Shown here: piece after piece, positions 35,393-45,200 of the stretch
How positions within the stretch are numbered: position 1 is the first letter of the stretch
Layout of the letters: each line of letters begins with the position of its first letter
NCBI GenBank assembly: GCA_002163975.1
Contig: CP019636.1
Location: 3,855,001-3,919,000, forward strand
DNA from: Nostocales cyanobacterium HT-58-2
GTDB taxonomy: Bacteria > Cyanobacteriota > Cyanobacteriia > Cyanobacteriales > Nostocaceae
Reading direction: 5' to 3'
Length of the DNA stretch: 64,000 nucleotides
Translations under genes and position numbers: made by a program
Notes under the pieces: generated by a model
Seen by the model: the letters and a program-made list of their open reading frames with translations, nothing else
Told to the model about the DNA's origin: nothing
Databases searched by the model: none

Positions 35393-35641
35393 ATGTCTCA
35401 CGAAATCAAGATTGCAGTTGAACTATCTGAGCAAGAACTTGACACCGTAGCTGGTGGATTATCAATCACTCTGGGTGATGGTCAAGTATTTGCATCTGAT
35501 GCCAAAAACACCTTTTCACAGAAAAACCTGGTAGTTGGTCAACAAACCTTTGCAGGTCCTGGTGGAAGTTACACAGTCAGTGGAACTAACTTGCAAGAAA
35601 TTCTCTCTTCTGCTGGTCAAGGCATTGCAATTGGTAATTAA
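35393..35641 (+). CDS. CTB-type double-glycine bacteriocin precursor, copy 5
   Basis: The last gene of the array, with a protein sequence identical to copy 2. The ribosome-binding site is AAAGGAG with AAAACA before the ATG. Unlike copies 1-4 it is not followed by the short intercopy hairpin but by a long perfect hairpin (35661-35698), as expected for the end of the transcription unit. Confidence 0.88.
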   Translation: MSHEIKIAVELSEQELDTVAGGLSITLGDGQVFASDAKNTFSQKNLVVGQQTFAGPGGSYTVSGTNLQEILSSAGQGIAIGN

Positions 35642-35660
35642 TTCAAATTAATTGGAACTT

Positions 35661-35698
35661 AAGCAGAGACTATTTGTGAAATTTAATAGTCTCTGCTT
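35661..35698 (+). terminator. Hairpin at the end of the peptide array
   Basis: A perfect 14-bp stem (AAGCAGAGACTATT / AATAGTCTCTGCTT) with a 10-nt loop lies 20 nt after the last peptide gene. The T run is weak (CTTGATCT), but position and stem support a terminator. Confidence 0.75.
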
Positions 35699-35922
35699 GA
35701 TCTATTGAATAATTTATGCATAGAACACAAATACCGATTTAAAGTTGAGTAGGATAGATTATCTAGTTGTAAGTCATTATCCGAACCTGATATTTAGACA
35801 GTAGAGCGCTACAAGTAGGGTTGCTTAAGAAATTGTAAGTAAATTACATAACTTGCTTTAAAAGGCACCAATATATTTGCTGAGGATTCTCTACCTAATT
35901 TCCTTTTGACTGGGAGGGTGCG

Positions 35923-38900
35923 ATGTTTGAGATACTTGTGCATCGATGCTGGGAACGAGGATTAGGAATTACCATATGTGGTGCAATAGTTCTTGCAGGA
36001 AATAGCTCACTCGCTCAAATCACCCCAGACAGCACTCTCCCAAATAATTCAAACGTCACATTAGATAGCGGCACTTTCAATATCACAGGGGGAACCCAAG
36101 CAGGGGCTAATCTGTTTCATAGTTTCCAGCAATTCTCTGTCCCTATTAACTTCACCGCTTCTTTTAATAATGCCGCAGATATTCAGAACATCATCAGTCG
36201 GGTAACGGGTGGGTCAATATCTAACATTGATGGGTTAATTCGCGCCAACGGTACAGCAAACCTATTTTTGATTAATCCCAACGGAATTATTTTTGGACCC
36301 AATGCCAGTTTGAATATTGGCGGTTCATTTGTCGGCTCTACGGCTAATGCTATTCAATTTGGGAATAGTGGCATTTTTAGCACTTCTACTGTTGAAGCTC
36401 CCTCAACCTTGCTGACAATTAATCCTTCTGCTTTATTGTTCAACCAAATTGCAGCCGCGCCTATCCAAAACAGCTCAGTGGCACCAGCAAGACAAGCTCC
36501 CTTTGGTGGAAATTCTTCTGGTCTACGAGTTCCAGATGGTCGGAGTTTGTTGCTTGTGGGTGGCGACATCAAGATGGATGGTGGAAGATTAAGAGCTTAC
36601 GGTGGACGAGTTGAGTTGGGAGGATTAGCTTCCCCTGGAACAGTGGGATTAGAGGTGAATGGCAATAATTTGAGTTTGCGTTTTCCTGATAACGCAACCC
36701 GTGCAGATGTGTCTCTCACTAATGGAGCTAATGTATATGTATCAGCTGCTGGGGGCGGTAGCATTGCAGTCAACGCTCGCAACTTAGAGATGTTGGAAGG
36801 AAGTAGCTTAAATGCTGGCATAGGGCAAGGTTTGGGGTCAGTTGGCTCTGTTGCGGGAGATATTACACTGGATGCCACAGGGGAAATAAAAATTGTAGGG
36901 AGCGATGTAATTAATAATGTGCGATCGCAAGCAGTGGGTAATGGGGGAAATATTACTATTTCCTCTGGTTCCTTCTCTTTAACTGATGCTGGCAGCCTGG
37001 ATACTAGCACCAGTGGACAAGGGAATGCAGGTAGCATATGGGTGCGAGCGTCTGATTCGGTTGAGCTTGTCGATGCAAGCATCGTCAGCACTGTGAATAG
37101 GGGTGGTGTGGGAAATAGTGGCAACATCAACATCAACGCACCAACATTCTCCCTCAAAGATGGCGCTCAACTGCTAACTATAGTTCGTCAAGCATCTGAC
37201 AACCAGCCAGACGGAACGGGAGAAGCAGGTAATGTCACAGTTGATGTCACAGGAAGAGTGACAATTGCTGGGGTCAAGAACGGATTTCGTAGTGCAATTT
37301 CTACCTTTGTAAACATGGGAGCAACGGGCAATGGAGGAAACATTACGATTTCCTCTGGCTCCTTCTCCTTAACCGATGGTGCTCAACTAGCCACCAGTAC
37401 TTTCGGACAAGTCAATGCAGGTAATGTGTCGGTGCGAGCCTCTGATTCTATCAAGCTTACAGGTTTCTACACTGCCATCTTTAGTACTGTGGAAGCAGGA
37501 GGAGTAGGCAAAGGAGGTAATATCAACATCAATGCTGCAACTGTGTCTCTCTTTGATGGTGCTCAATTAATTGCCAGCACTAGAGGACAAGGGAATGCAG
37601 GTAGTGTGTCGGTGCGAGCTGACAATTTAGTTTCGCTTGCAGATCCCTACACTGCCATCTTTAGTACTGTGGAAGCAGGAGGAGTAGGCAAAGGAGGCAA
37701 TATCAACATCAAGGCGGCAACACTGTCCCTTAGAGATGGTGCTCAACTGCTAACCTTGGTTCGTCAAGCATCTAACAGCCAACCAGCCGGAAAGGGGGAG
37801 GCAGGGAACGTCACAGTTGATGTCACAGGTAAAGTAACGATTACCGGGGTAAAGGACGAAATTAGTAGTGTGATTGGCAGTGCTTTGCTAACTGGAGCAA
37901 CGGGTAATGGGGGAAACATTACTATTTCCTCTAGCTCCTTCTCTTTAACTGATGGTGCTTTCCTGTCCGCTAGCACTTTTGGACAAGGTCAGGCTGGCAG
38001 TGTGTCGCTGCGAGCGTCCGATTCTGTTGAGCTTGTCAATGGGACGATTCTTAGCACTGTGGAATCAACAGCTGTGGGTAATGGTGGCAACATCAACATC
38101 AACACACCAACACTGTCCCTCAAAGATGGTGCTGCAATCACTGCTAGCAGCACTGGCAATGGTGCCGCTGGCAACATAGAAGTTGATACTCGCTCTATCC
38201 GTCTGAGCGATCGCTCAACCATCAGCTCTGACACTGTAGCAGGACAAGGAAACATCAACCTACGTGCTCGTGATTTATTGCTGTTGCGTCGTGGTAGCAA
38301 CATCACTACCAATGCCACTGGCAGGGCGACTGGCGGGAATATCACCATCAATACCAACAATTTAATCGCTGTTGCAAAGGAAAATAGTAACATCAGTGCT
38401 AATGCTCAAGAGAGCTTTGGTGGTCGTGTCAATATTAATACCAGAAGTATCTTTGGTATTCTATTCCGACAACAAGACACACCATTGAGTGATATCACAG
38501 CCAGTTCTGCCCTTGGTCCGCAATTCAGTGGCTCTGTAGAAATCGACACACCTGATGTTGACCCAACTCAGGGATTAGTGGAACTGCCCGTCAATTTAGT
38601 CGATGCTTCACAACAAATTGACACGAGTTGTCGTCCCGATAGCAGGCAACAAAGAGGTTCCTTTGTCATCACTGGACGCGGCGGTTTGTCCCCAAGTCCC
38701 TATGATATGTTGACACCTCAAGCTGTAAATTTAAACTTGGCGACTCTTGAGCCAACAACTGCAAGCGGTTCCTCACCATCTCCTGTCAGTACACAAACGA
38801 CTGGTAAACCAGCAGAACCTATTGTAGAAGCGACTGGGTGGGTGAAAAATGATGAAGGGGAAATTATTTTGACAGCGAATCTACCCAATGTCACGCCAAA

Positions 38901-38952
38901 TAGTTCGAGGTTTACCGCTGCTTCTTGCAGTGCAAAGCGTGAAGCTGAGTAA
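35923..38952 (+). CDS. TpsA-like filamentous haemagglutinin-domain exoprotein 5
   Basis: A 1009-residue protein; GGAGG lies 6 nt before the ATG. The signal peptide (GAIVLAGNSSLA-QITPD) and secretion domain (NLFHSFQQFSVPINFTASF, NLFLINPNGIIFGPN) belong to a clearly different subtype from the other five, while the middle (GLEVNGNNLSLRFPDNATRAD) is close to exoprotein 4. A 180-nt direct repeat is visible (landmark ACACTGCCATCTTTAGTACT at 37469 and 37649). The C-terminus has TSCRPDSRQQRG, FVITGRGGLSP and a final SCSAKREAE, so it keeps one cysteine in each of the two conserved places. It lies between the peptide array and the sixth precursor. Confidence 0.88.
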   Translation: MFEILVHRCWERGLGITICGAIVLAGNSSLAQITPDSTLPNNSNVTLDSGTFNITGGTQAGANLFHSFQQFSVPINFTASFNNAADIQNIISRVTGGSISNIDGLIRANGTANLFLINPNGIIFGPNASLNIGGSFVGSTANAIQFGNSGIFSTSTVEAPSTLLTINPSALLFNQIAAAPIQNSSVAPARQAPFGGNSSGLRVPDGRSLLLVGGDIKMDGGRLRAYGGRVELGGLASPGTVGLEVNGNNLSLRFPDNATRADVSLTNGANVYVSAAGGGSIAVNARNLEMLEGSSLNAGIGQGLGSVGSVAGDITLDATGEIKIVGSDVINNVRSQAVGNGGNITISSGSFSLTDAGSLDTSTSGQGNAGSIWVRASDSVELVDASIVSTVNRGGVGNSGNININAPTFSLKDGAQLLTIVRQASDNQPDGTGEAGNVTVDVTGRVTIAGVKNGFRSAISTFVNMGATGNGGNITISSGSFSLTDGAQLATSTFGQVNAGNVSVRASDSIKLTGFYTAIFSTVEAGGVGKGGNININAATVSLFDGAQLIASTRGQGNAGSVSVRADNLVSLADPYTAIFSTVEAGGVGKGGNINIKAATLSLRDGAQLLTLVRQASNSQPAGKGEAGNVTVDVTGKVTITGVKDEISSVIGSALLTGATGNGGNITISSSSFSLTDGAFLSASTFGQGQAGSVSLRASDSVELVNGTILSTVESTAVGNGGNININTPTLSLKDGAAITASSTGNGAAGNIEVDTRSIRLSDRSTISSDTVAGQGNINLRARDLLLLRRGSNITTNATGRATGGNITINTNNLIAVAKENSNISANAQESFGGRVNINTRSIFGILFRQQDTPLSDITASSALGPQFSGSVEIDTPDVDPTQGLVELPVNLVDASQQIDTSCRPDSRQQRGSFVITGRGGLSPSPYDMLTPQAVNLNLATLEPTTASGSSPSPVSTQTTGKPAEPIVEATGWVKNDEGEIILTANLPNVTPNSSRFTAASCSAKREAE

Positions 38953-38991
38953 GAAAGGATAGTACATTTGCAAAATGTTTATAGCGATGAG

Positions 38992-39026
38992 ATTCCTGAT
39001 TTCTTAAAGAAGTCGGGAATTTTAGC
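38992..39026 (+). terminator. Terminator after exoprotein 5
   Basis: ATTCCTGATTTCT pairs with AGAAGTCGGGAAT (13 bp, two G-U pairs) across a 3-nt loop, followed by TTTTAG, 40 nt after the stop codon. Confidence 0.7.
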
Positions 39027-39156
39027 TTTATTTGCATAAGTCCTGTTTTGCCAGAAATAGTCTAATTTCAGCAATCATTAATCCATTTTTTGGAATGGTT
39101 ACCTAAGCAACAATTCTGTCCATATCAATTAATGACCAACTTTAAAGGAGAAAATC

Positions 39157-39447
39157 ATGTCTAATGAGCTAGATGTAAACCGTACTCCTGTTGAACTATC
39201 TCAAAAGGAATTAGAAGAAGTGGCAGGTGGAATTGATATCTTTTTATCTGGATCAATATTTGAAAAAAATGATTTGTTTGCAAGCCAGCAAACAGGTTCA
39301 AATTTAACTGGTGCTGGGTCAAATTCTGTTCTCAATTCTTCTCACACTTTTTCTTCTGCGTTTCAATTTATTGGTTTGGGTTTAGAGTCTTTCAGTGATG
39401 TTGTAAAGGTTTTCAGAGGCTTATCCAGACTTTTTGGTAGAAGATAA
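39157..39447 (+). CDS. Divergent double-glycine peptide precursor (sixth)
   Basis: A 96-residue precursor with AAAGGAG before the ATG. The leader (25 residues) ends EELEEVAGG-like as LEEVAGG and keeps PVELSQKELEE, matching the LSEQELDTVAGG leaders of the array, so the same C39 peptidase should cut it. The 71-residue core (IDIFLSGSIFEKND onward) is otherwise unrelated: Ser/Asn-rich in the middle and ending in a cationic amphipathic segment (DVVKVFRGLSRLFGRR). No cysteine is present. It opens a likely operon with the tandem cNMP-binding-like protein (50 nt) and the HlyD adaptor. A different role from the array peptides, such as a membrane-active partner, is possible. Confidence 0.82.
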   Translation: MSNELDVNRTPVELSQKELEEVAGGIDIFLSGSIFEKNDLFASQQTGSNLTGAGSNSVLNSSHTFSSAFQFIGLGLESFSDVVKVFRGLSRLFGRR

Positions 39448-39497
39448 TTTTTGATTGTGTTTGCTCTCCCATATATTGAGAAAGAGGGAGTTTATCC

Positions 39498-40589
39498 ATG
39501 ACAGAAGTTCTATTAAAAGAACTAAGTAATCAAGATATTGACTGGTTGTTGGCAACTGGAAATCGAGTGGAAATTCAGGCAGGAACTGTTCTTATTCAAC
39601 AAGGTCAACCACTTGATGCACTCTATATTCTTCTAGATGGTGCTTTGACAGTTTCGCTGGCTCAATCTGACGAAAATCCACTAGGTCGCGCCTTCGCTGC
39701 CCTAGAAGGAGGCAAATTAGCCGGACGGGAAATTGGTCTGCTTTCTAGTGGGGAAATGGTGGGAGAAATTCCTTTTTTGGAGACTTACTTGCCTTCTACC
39801 ACAGTCAGCGCGTTAACAAAATCTTTGGTTCTGGTAATTGAGCGATCGCAACTCATTCAAAAGTTGCAGCAAGACCTCAGTTTTGCTGCGCATCTTTATC
39901 GTGCAAGTGCAGTATTACTTGCAAACCGACTTGAACAAATGATTCATCAACTCGGACGCAGTACTGTTGTTTTGAGTCAACCGCAACTACGGGAAGCCTT
40001 GATTGTGTTTGCAGAGTTACACGATAGCGATATTGATTGGTTGATTGCTGCAGGACGGGTTCAGCAATTTGCTGCCGATACAGTCGTGATTCGCAGTGGT
40101 AGACCAATTGAAGCATTACACATATTACTTGATGGCGCGGTAGCACTGACGGCGGCGGAAGATGATAGTAATTTGCTGGCGCGAGCTTTCTCTCATTTAG
40201 AAGACGCTCAACCCCTTGAACGAGAGTTTGCCCGTTTATCACGAGGCGATATTCTCGGCGAGACACCATTTATTGAGGCACAATCGCCAGCAGTCACAGT
40301 CAGGGCGCTGCGAGACTCACGGATGTTATCAATTCCCCGGTGGCGATTGGCAGCAAAACTACTACATGATGTGGCTTTTGCCGCCCGATTCTACAGAGTT
40401 CTTGCTATCCTCTTAGCCGATAAACAACAAGCAATTGTGCAACGGCTTGGATATGGCAGGCTCACATATAGCAGTGGGCAATCCTTGGAAGAGTCTTACG
40501 CCAACGAACTCAACACACATTTCCTATCACAAGTAGCGTTGGCGGGAGCACGATTTGAGTGGATGCTCAAACGAATTCGGATTGAATAA
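39498..40589 (+). CDS. Tandem cyclic-nucleotide-binding-like domain protein
   Basis: A 363-residue soluble protein with two copies of a cAMP-receptor-like beta-barrel domain (about 1-155 and 165-325). Each copy has VLIQQGQPLDALYILLDGALTV-type strands followed by LGRAFAALE, LSSGEMVGEIPFLE and a helix ending in RASAVLLANRL. No DNA-binding domain is present. The phosphate-binding arginine of true cAMP receptors is not clear in either copy (GEIPFLE, GETPFIE), so ligand binding is doubtful. It belongs to the regulator class found beside NHLM transporters, whose ATPase here also has a barrel domain at its N-terminus. GGGAG precedes the ATG. Confidence 0.85.
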   Translation: MTEVLLKELSNQDIDWLLATGNRVEIQAGTVLIQQGQPLDALYILLDGALTVSLAQSDENPLGRAFAALEGGKLAGREIGLLSSGEMVGEIPFLETYLPSTTVSALTKSLVLVIERSQLIQKLQQDLSFAAHLYRASAVLLANRLEQMIHQLGRSTVVLSQPQLREALIVFAELHDSDIDWLIAAGRVQQFAADTVVIRSGRPIEALHILLDGAVALTAAEDDSNLLARAFSHLEDAQPLEREFARLSRGDILGETPFIEAQSPAVTVRALRDSRMLSIPRWRLAAKLLHDVAFAARFYRVLAILLADKQQAIVQRLGYGRLTYSSGQSLEESYANELNTHFLSQVALAGARFEWMLKRIRIE

Positions 40590-40669
40590 AAGGCGGGGAG
40601 TAGGGGAGCAGAGAAAAAAAGGGTTTAAAAATTTCTGCCATGTTGTATTAACAATTGAGGAATAATTCA

Positions 40670-42118
40670 ATGATGACGCAGCAAAATCCACAAAATCATC
40701 TATTTCGCAAAGAAGCCCTAGAACGGGTTGCATCTCCAGAACAACTCGACCAATTAGTGAAAGTCGTCAGTCCCAAACGGTGGTTTTCTCTTTTTGCACT
40801 TGGTTCATTGGTTGCGGCTGGATGTGCATGGAGTCTGCTAGGACGCATCCCAATTATTGTCACAGGTCGGGGAGTCCTTGTTTATCCAAGTAAGGTTATG
40901 ACAGTCCAAGCTTCTAGATCTGGACGTATTCTCTCGATAAATGTGCAAGTGGGAGATTCGGTAAAAAAAGGTCAAGTTTTAGCCACAATTGACCAATCTG
41001 AATTGCGCAAGCAATTGCTGCTGGCTCGCGAAAAACTTGCACAACTCCGCTTTCAAGACCAAACGGCGAAGGAAGCACAAATGCAGCGCCATACTCTTGA
41101 ACAAGCTGCAATGCAAGGACAACGCCAAACGTTACAACAAAGTCTGCAAACAGTGCAGTCTCTCACCCCTGTGCTGCGCGAAAAAGGGCTAGAAGCTATT
41201 GGGCGCGATCGCCAAAATCTTCAACAACGCTTGCAAAGCTTACAGGAATTGCAGCCGACGTTGAAGCAGCGGTGGAATGAACGCCAGAAGCTTTTGCTAG
41301 AAGGAGCAGTTCCAAAAGATACAGCTCTACAAGCACGGCAAGAGTACATCAATGTTCAAGCACAAATCAACGAAGCGCGATCGCAACTAAATCAGCTTGA
41401 TGTTAAAGAAGCCGATGCTCAACGTGAGTATCTCCGCAACCTTAATCAAGTTAACGAGTTGCAAGCGCAATTGAAAGCATTAGATAGCCGTATGGCAACG
41501 CAAGCTGAACAGGATTTAACAACCGCCACTAACCGCAAGAAAGAAATCCAGGAAACCGAACGTCTGATTGCCCAATTAGAATTACAGCTACAAAAAAGTA
41601 GTCAAATTGTGAGTGACTACACAGGAAGGGTTTTGGAAATAACTGCAAAACCAGGGCAACAGCTCGAACCGGGAACGGGAATTGGCACAGTTGCAGCGCA
41701 AGATTCGTCTACCAAGTTAGTCAATGTTGCTTTTTTGCCAGTGAGTGAAGGTAAGAAAATCAAACCAGGTATGTCGTTGCAAATCACACCTACAATCGTC
41801 AAGCGCGAAGAATTTGGTGGCATTGAAGCAAAGGTAACAAGTATTTCTGCGTTTCCGGTGACACAACAAGGCGCAGCCAGTTTAATTGGTAATCCGGATA
41901 TTCTTCCTGGTGTGATGACACAAGGTCCACAACTTGCGGTATTTACTGAACTACAGCCTGATCCCTCAACTTTCAGTGAGTATCGCTGGTCTTCATCACA
42001 GGGACCACAGTTAAAAATAACACCAGGAACAACAACTTCTGTGCGAATCACTGTGGAAGAACGCGCACCAATTACGTTTGTCTTGCCGATTTTGAAATCT
42101 TGGACGGGATTGGATTAA
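40670..42118 (+). CDS. NHLM bacteriocin-system HlyD-type adaptor (secretion protein)
   Basis: A 482-residue membrane-fusion protein (TIGR03794-like). One transmembrane helix (about 45-65; WFSLFALGSLVAAGCAWSLL), then a biotinyl-lipoyl-like half (VMTVQASRSGRILSINVQVG, VLATIDQSELRKQL), a long coiled coil (about 130-310) and a second lipoyl half (YTGRVLEITAKPGQQLEPG) with a C-terminal beta-barrel region. It should link the inner-membrane ABC exporters to the outer membrane. The start ATG is at 40670 with GAGG 9 nt upstream; a TTG at 40655 opens the same frame. It is the only member of the export set not on the minus strand near the ABC genes. Confidence 0.9.
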   Translation: MMTQQNPQNHLFRKEALERVASPEQLDQLVKVVSPKRWFSLFALGSLVAAGCAWSLLGRIPIIVTGRGVLVYPSKVMTVQASRSGRILSINVQVGDSVKKGQVLATIDQSELRKQLLLAREKLAQLRFQDQTAKEAQMQRHTLEQAAMQGQRQTLQQSLQTVQSLTPVLREKGLEAIGRDRQNLQQRLQSLQELQPTLKQRWNERQKLLLEGAVPKDTALQARQEYINVQAQINEARSQLNQLDVKEADAQREYLRNLNQVNELQAQLKALDSRMATQAEQDLTTATNRKKEIQETERLIAQLELQLQKSSQIVSDYTGRVLEITAKPGQQLEPGTGIGTVAAQDSSTKLVNVAFLPVSEGKKIKPGMSLQITPTIVKREEFGGIEAKVTSISAFPVTQQGAASLIGNPDILPGVMTQGPQLAVFTELQPDPSTFSEYRWSSSQGPQLKITPGTTTSVRITVEERAPITFVLPILKSWTGLD

Positions 42119-42247
42119 GAAACAAGGCAACGCCTTTAGTAGTATTATGATTCATCTGTAAAGTCAAGCAAAAATGAAGTTAAGCAAAAAATAGTGATAT
42201 ATGTAACTTAGATACAACACATCTACCACCTTTACAGGCACTCAGTG

Positions 42248-45200
42248 ATGCATCAGAGACATCATTTCCTGCGAAAGTTTTTAATATCCAGCTGTTTGAT
42301 ACTTACCAGCGCTCCAGTATACGCGCAAATTACCCCTGATAACACACTTGGCGCAGAAGCTTCCCGACTCACATCAAACGTGTTAGTTAGGAACGCACTG
42401 GGGGACAGAGTTGATGGTGGTGCCCAACGCGGGGGTAACCTCTTTCACAGTTTCACTCAATTTAATGTAGGTGATGGTCAACGAGTGTATTTTGCCAACC
42501 CTGTTGGAGTGCAAAATATTTTGACGCGGGTGACAGGTGGGCAAGTCTCGAATATTTTGGGAACTTTGGGAGTTGATGGTAGTGCGAATCTTTTCTTACT
42601 TAATCCCAATGGTATTTTATTTGGTCCCAATGCGCGATTGGATGTCGGTGGTTCGTTTGTGGGGACGACGGCAAACAGCTTTGTCTTTCCAAATCAGGTA
42701 GAGTTTAGTGCCACTAATCCCCAAGCGCCGCCGTTATTAACTATCAATTTACCGATTGGTTTGCAATTTGGTTCACAACCAGGACGTATGATCAGCCAAG
42801 GTAGTCAGTTGGGTGTGACATCCGGTAGCACCTTAGCACTGATTGGTGGTGAAATCGCCTTGGATGGCGGTGTATTGTTTGCGCCTAATGGACAGGTGCA
42901 ATTGGGAGCAGTGGGTGGAGATACAACAGTGGGGCTTCAGGTCAATGGCTCTTCGTTAGGTTTTAGAGTACCACAAAATACAAGGCGATTCCCCATTACG
43001 CTAACTAATGGTTCCCTAATTAATACAACTGGAAATAGTACGATTCAGCTTGTGGGTGGACAGATTGGGCTGAATGGTTCATCTCTATTGAGTGTTGGTG
43101 GCGGCTCGATTTTTCTTGATGCGACTCAGCTTAATTTAGATAACCGTTCTTTAATCAGGACTGTCACGCAGGGCGCTACGAAGGGGAGTGATATTCAAAT
43201 TCAAGCTAGCGATGCGGTAACCCTTGCTAATGGTCGCATCATTTCTGAAAGTAATAATCCTGCAACAGGAGATAGTGGAGACGTTAGCATTGCTGCCCGA
43301 AATATTACGATTACTGGAGACGAAACAACATCTGAGAGTGCTATTATTACGTTCACGAATGGTCAAGCCAATGCCGGGAACCTTACCCTACAAGCCACGG
43401 ATTCCCTAAACATAACCAATGGCGGTTTTGTGACTGTTTTGACTAGCGGTGCAGGTAACACGGGTAACTTGACAGTTCGGGCAAGGAAGTCTGTCAACGT
43501 CACTGAACAAGGAAGTTTAGCACTTGCCACATTTGGTTCGGGTTCAACGGGCAACCTGCAAATTGAAACGGGTACATTCAAAATCCAGAATACACCTTCA
43601 CGTGGAGCCGCTGCATTATCATCTGGAGTTGGAAGCGCTGGCTCTATCTTCATCCAAGCTCGTGATGCAGTTGAGATCATAAATGGTCAGATTAATGTAC
43701 AGGCAGTTGGCGGTGTAGGTCAGGCAGGTAATATCACTCTTGAGACACAGCGACTCAATCTTATAGATGGTGGAAGAATCGTTACAAATACGACTGGTTC
43801 TGCTGATGCAGGCAATATTGTCGTTCGAGCTAGTGAGGCTGTAGACATTCGTGGTGTCCGATTCAATCCTCTGTTGAATAGTGCCATATCAAGTAATACT
43901 GGTTTATTTGGGGCAACAGGTAACGGCGGTAACATCACAATCGAAACACCTCGATTAACCTTGAGCCAAGCTGGACAGATCAGTACATCATCCGTACAGA
44001 GTAGAGGCAATGCTGGAAACATTGCTATCCATTCCAAGGATGTCGAACTTGATGGGTTTGTGATAGTACCCGATGGTTTCTCCCGAAGCGAGATATCCAC
44101 GGCAGTCTTTGTCGGTGAACGGGATGTCAAGGGTGGTACGTTGAGCGTTGATACCGAGCGGTTACGACTTACTAATGGCGCGCAGTTGACTACATCAGTC
44201 TCAGGAGGACAAGGACAAGCAGGGAATTTGGTAGTTCGCGCCAGTGACTCTATTAACATTTCAGGCGTAGGTCCGAGAAACCGCGATGGCATACCATTAT
44301 CATCGGGTTTATTTGCCGAAGTGCAGACAGGAGGCATCGGTTCCGGTGGTAGCATCAACGTTGAAACAGGACGCTTGAGCCTGAGTAATGGAGGACAAAT
44401 CTCTGGTCAAACCTTCGCTCAAGGCAATGCTGGGAATATTTCGATTAACGCAGATTTCATTGATTTGCGTAGAGAACCCACAGGAGAACTCACTGGGATA
44501 TTTGCTGAGGTTGGCAATGAAGCTACAGGCAATGCAGGCGATATCCGTGTTAACACTCAACGATTAAATTTACAAGATGGAGCATACATATCATCTGCTA
44601 CTTCTGGTAACGGGAATGCAGGAAACTTAACTCTTCAGGCGAATGACATTGAACTCATCGGTGCAAACAGTGGCTTGTTCTTATCGGTTGAAGAAGGAGC
44701 TAAGGGGAATGGCGGTATTCTAAACATTACCACGAATCGCCTTACTGTCCGTAATGGAGGAGTCATCAGCAGCCGCACTAGCGGGCAAGGACGCGCAGGT
44801 GACATACGCATCAATGCCAACGACAGCATCACGCTAGATGGTACTCAGAAAGGTTTTTCCAGCCTCATCAGCGCCAGAAATGCGGCATCGTCAACAGGAG
44901 GAGGCGGCAATATTACCCTCAATACGAATACCTTCCGCTTGAACCAGGGAGCGAACATCCTTGCCACCACGGCTAATGCTTCTCCTGGCGGTAATGTCAC
45001 CATCAATGCCAACACGAGTGATCTCACAAACGGCGGTCAAATTCTCACTTCAACAAGCAGCAGTGGACAAGCAGGTAATATTAACCTAAATTCTAATCGC
45101 ATCAATCTTGCCGGGATTGATTTCACTTATGCCCAGCGACTTGCCGAGTTTGGCAAACCGACTGTAACTAATGAAGGTGAAGCCAGTGGATTGTATGCCA

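Noticed and set aside
34077-35641. CRISPR-like or transposon repeat
   Set aside because: Each 329-nt unit contains a full start-to-stop gene with its own ribosome site, so it is a gene array.
36354-38393. Long antisense frames inside the tpsA-like genes, some of over 100 codons
   Set aside because: They are shadows caused by the regular Gly/Asn/Thr-rich repeats and have repetitive Pro/Leu-rich composition without family features.
34077-39447. Lanthipeptide, cyanobactin or nitrile-hydratase-leader (proteusin) precursors
   Set aside because: Cores lack cysteine, leaders are short GG-type, and no LanM, PatA/PatG, radical-SAM or methyltransferase gene is nearby.
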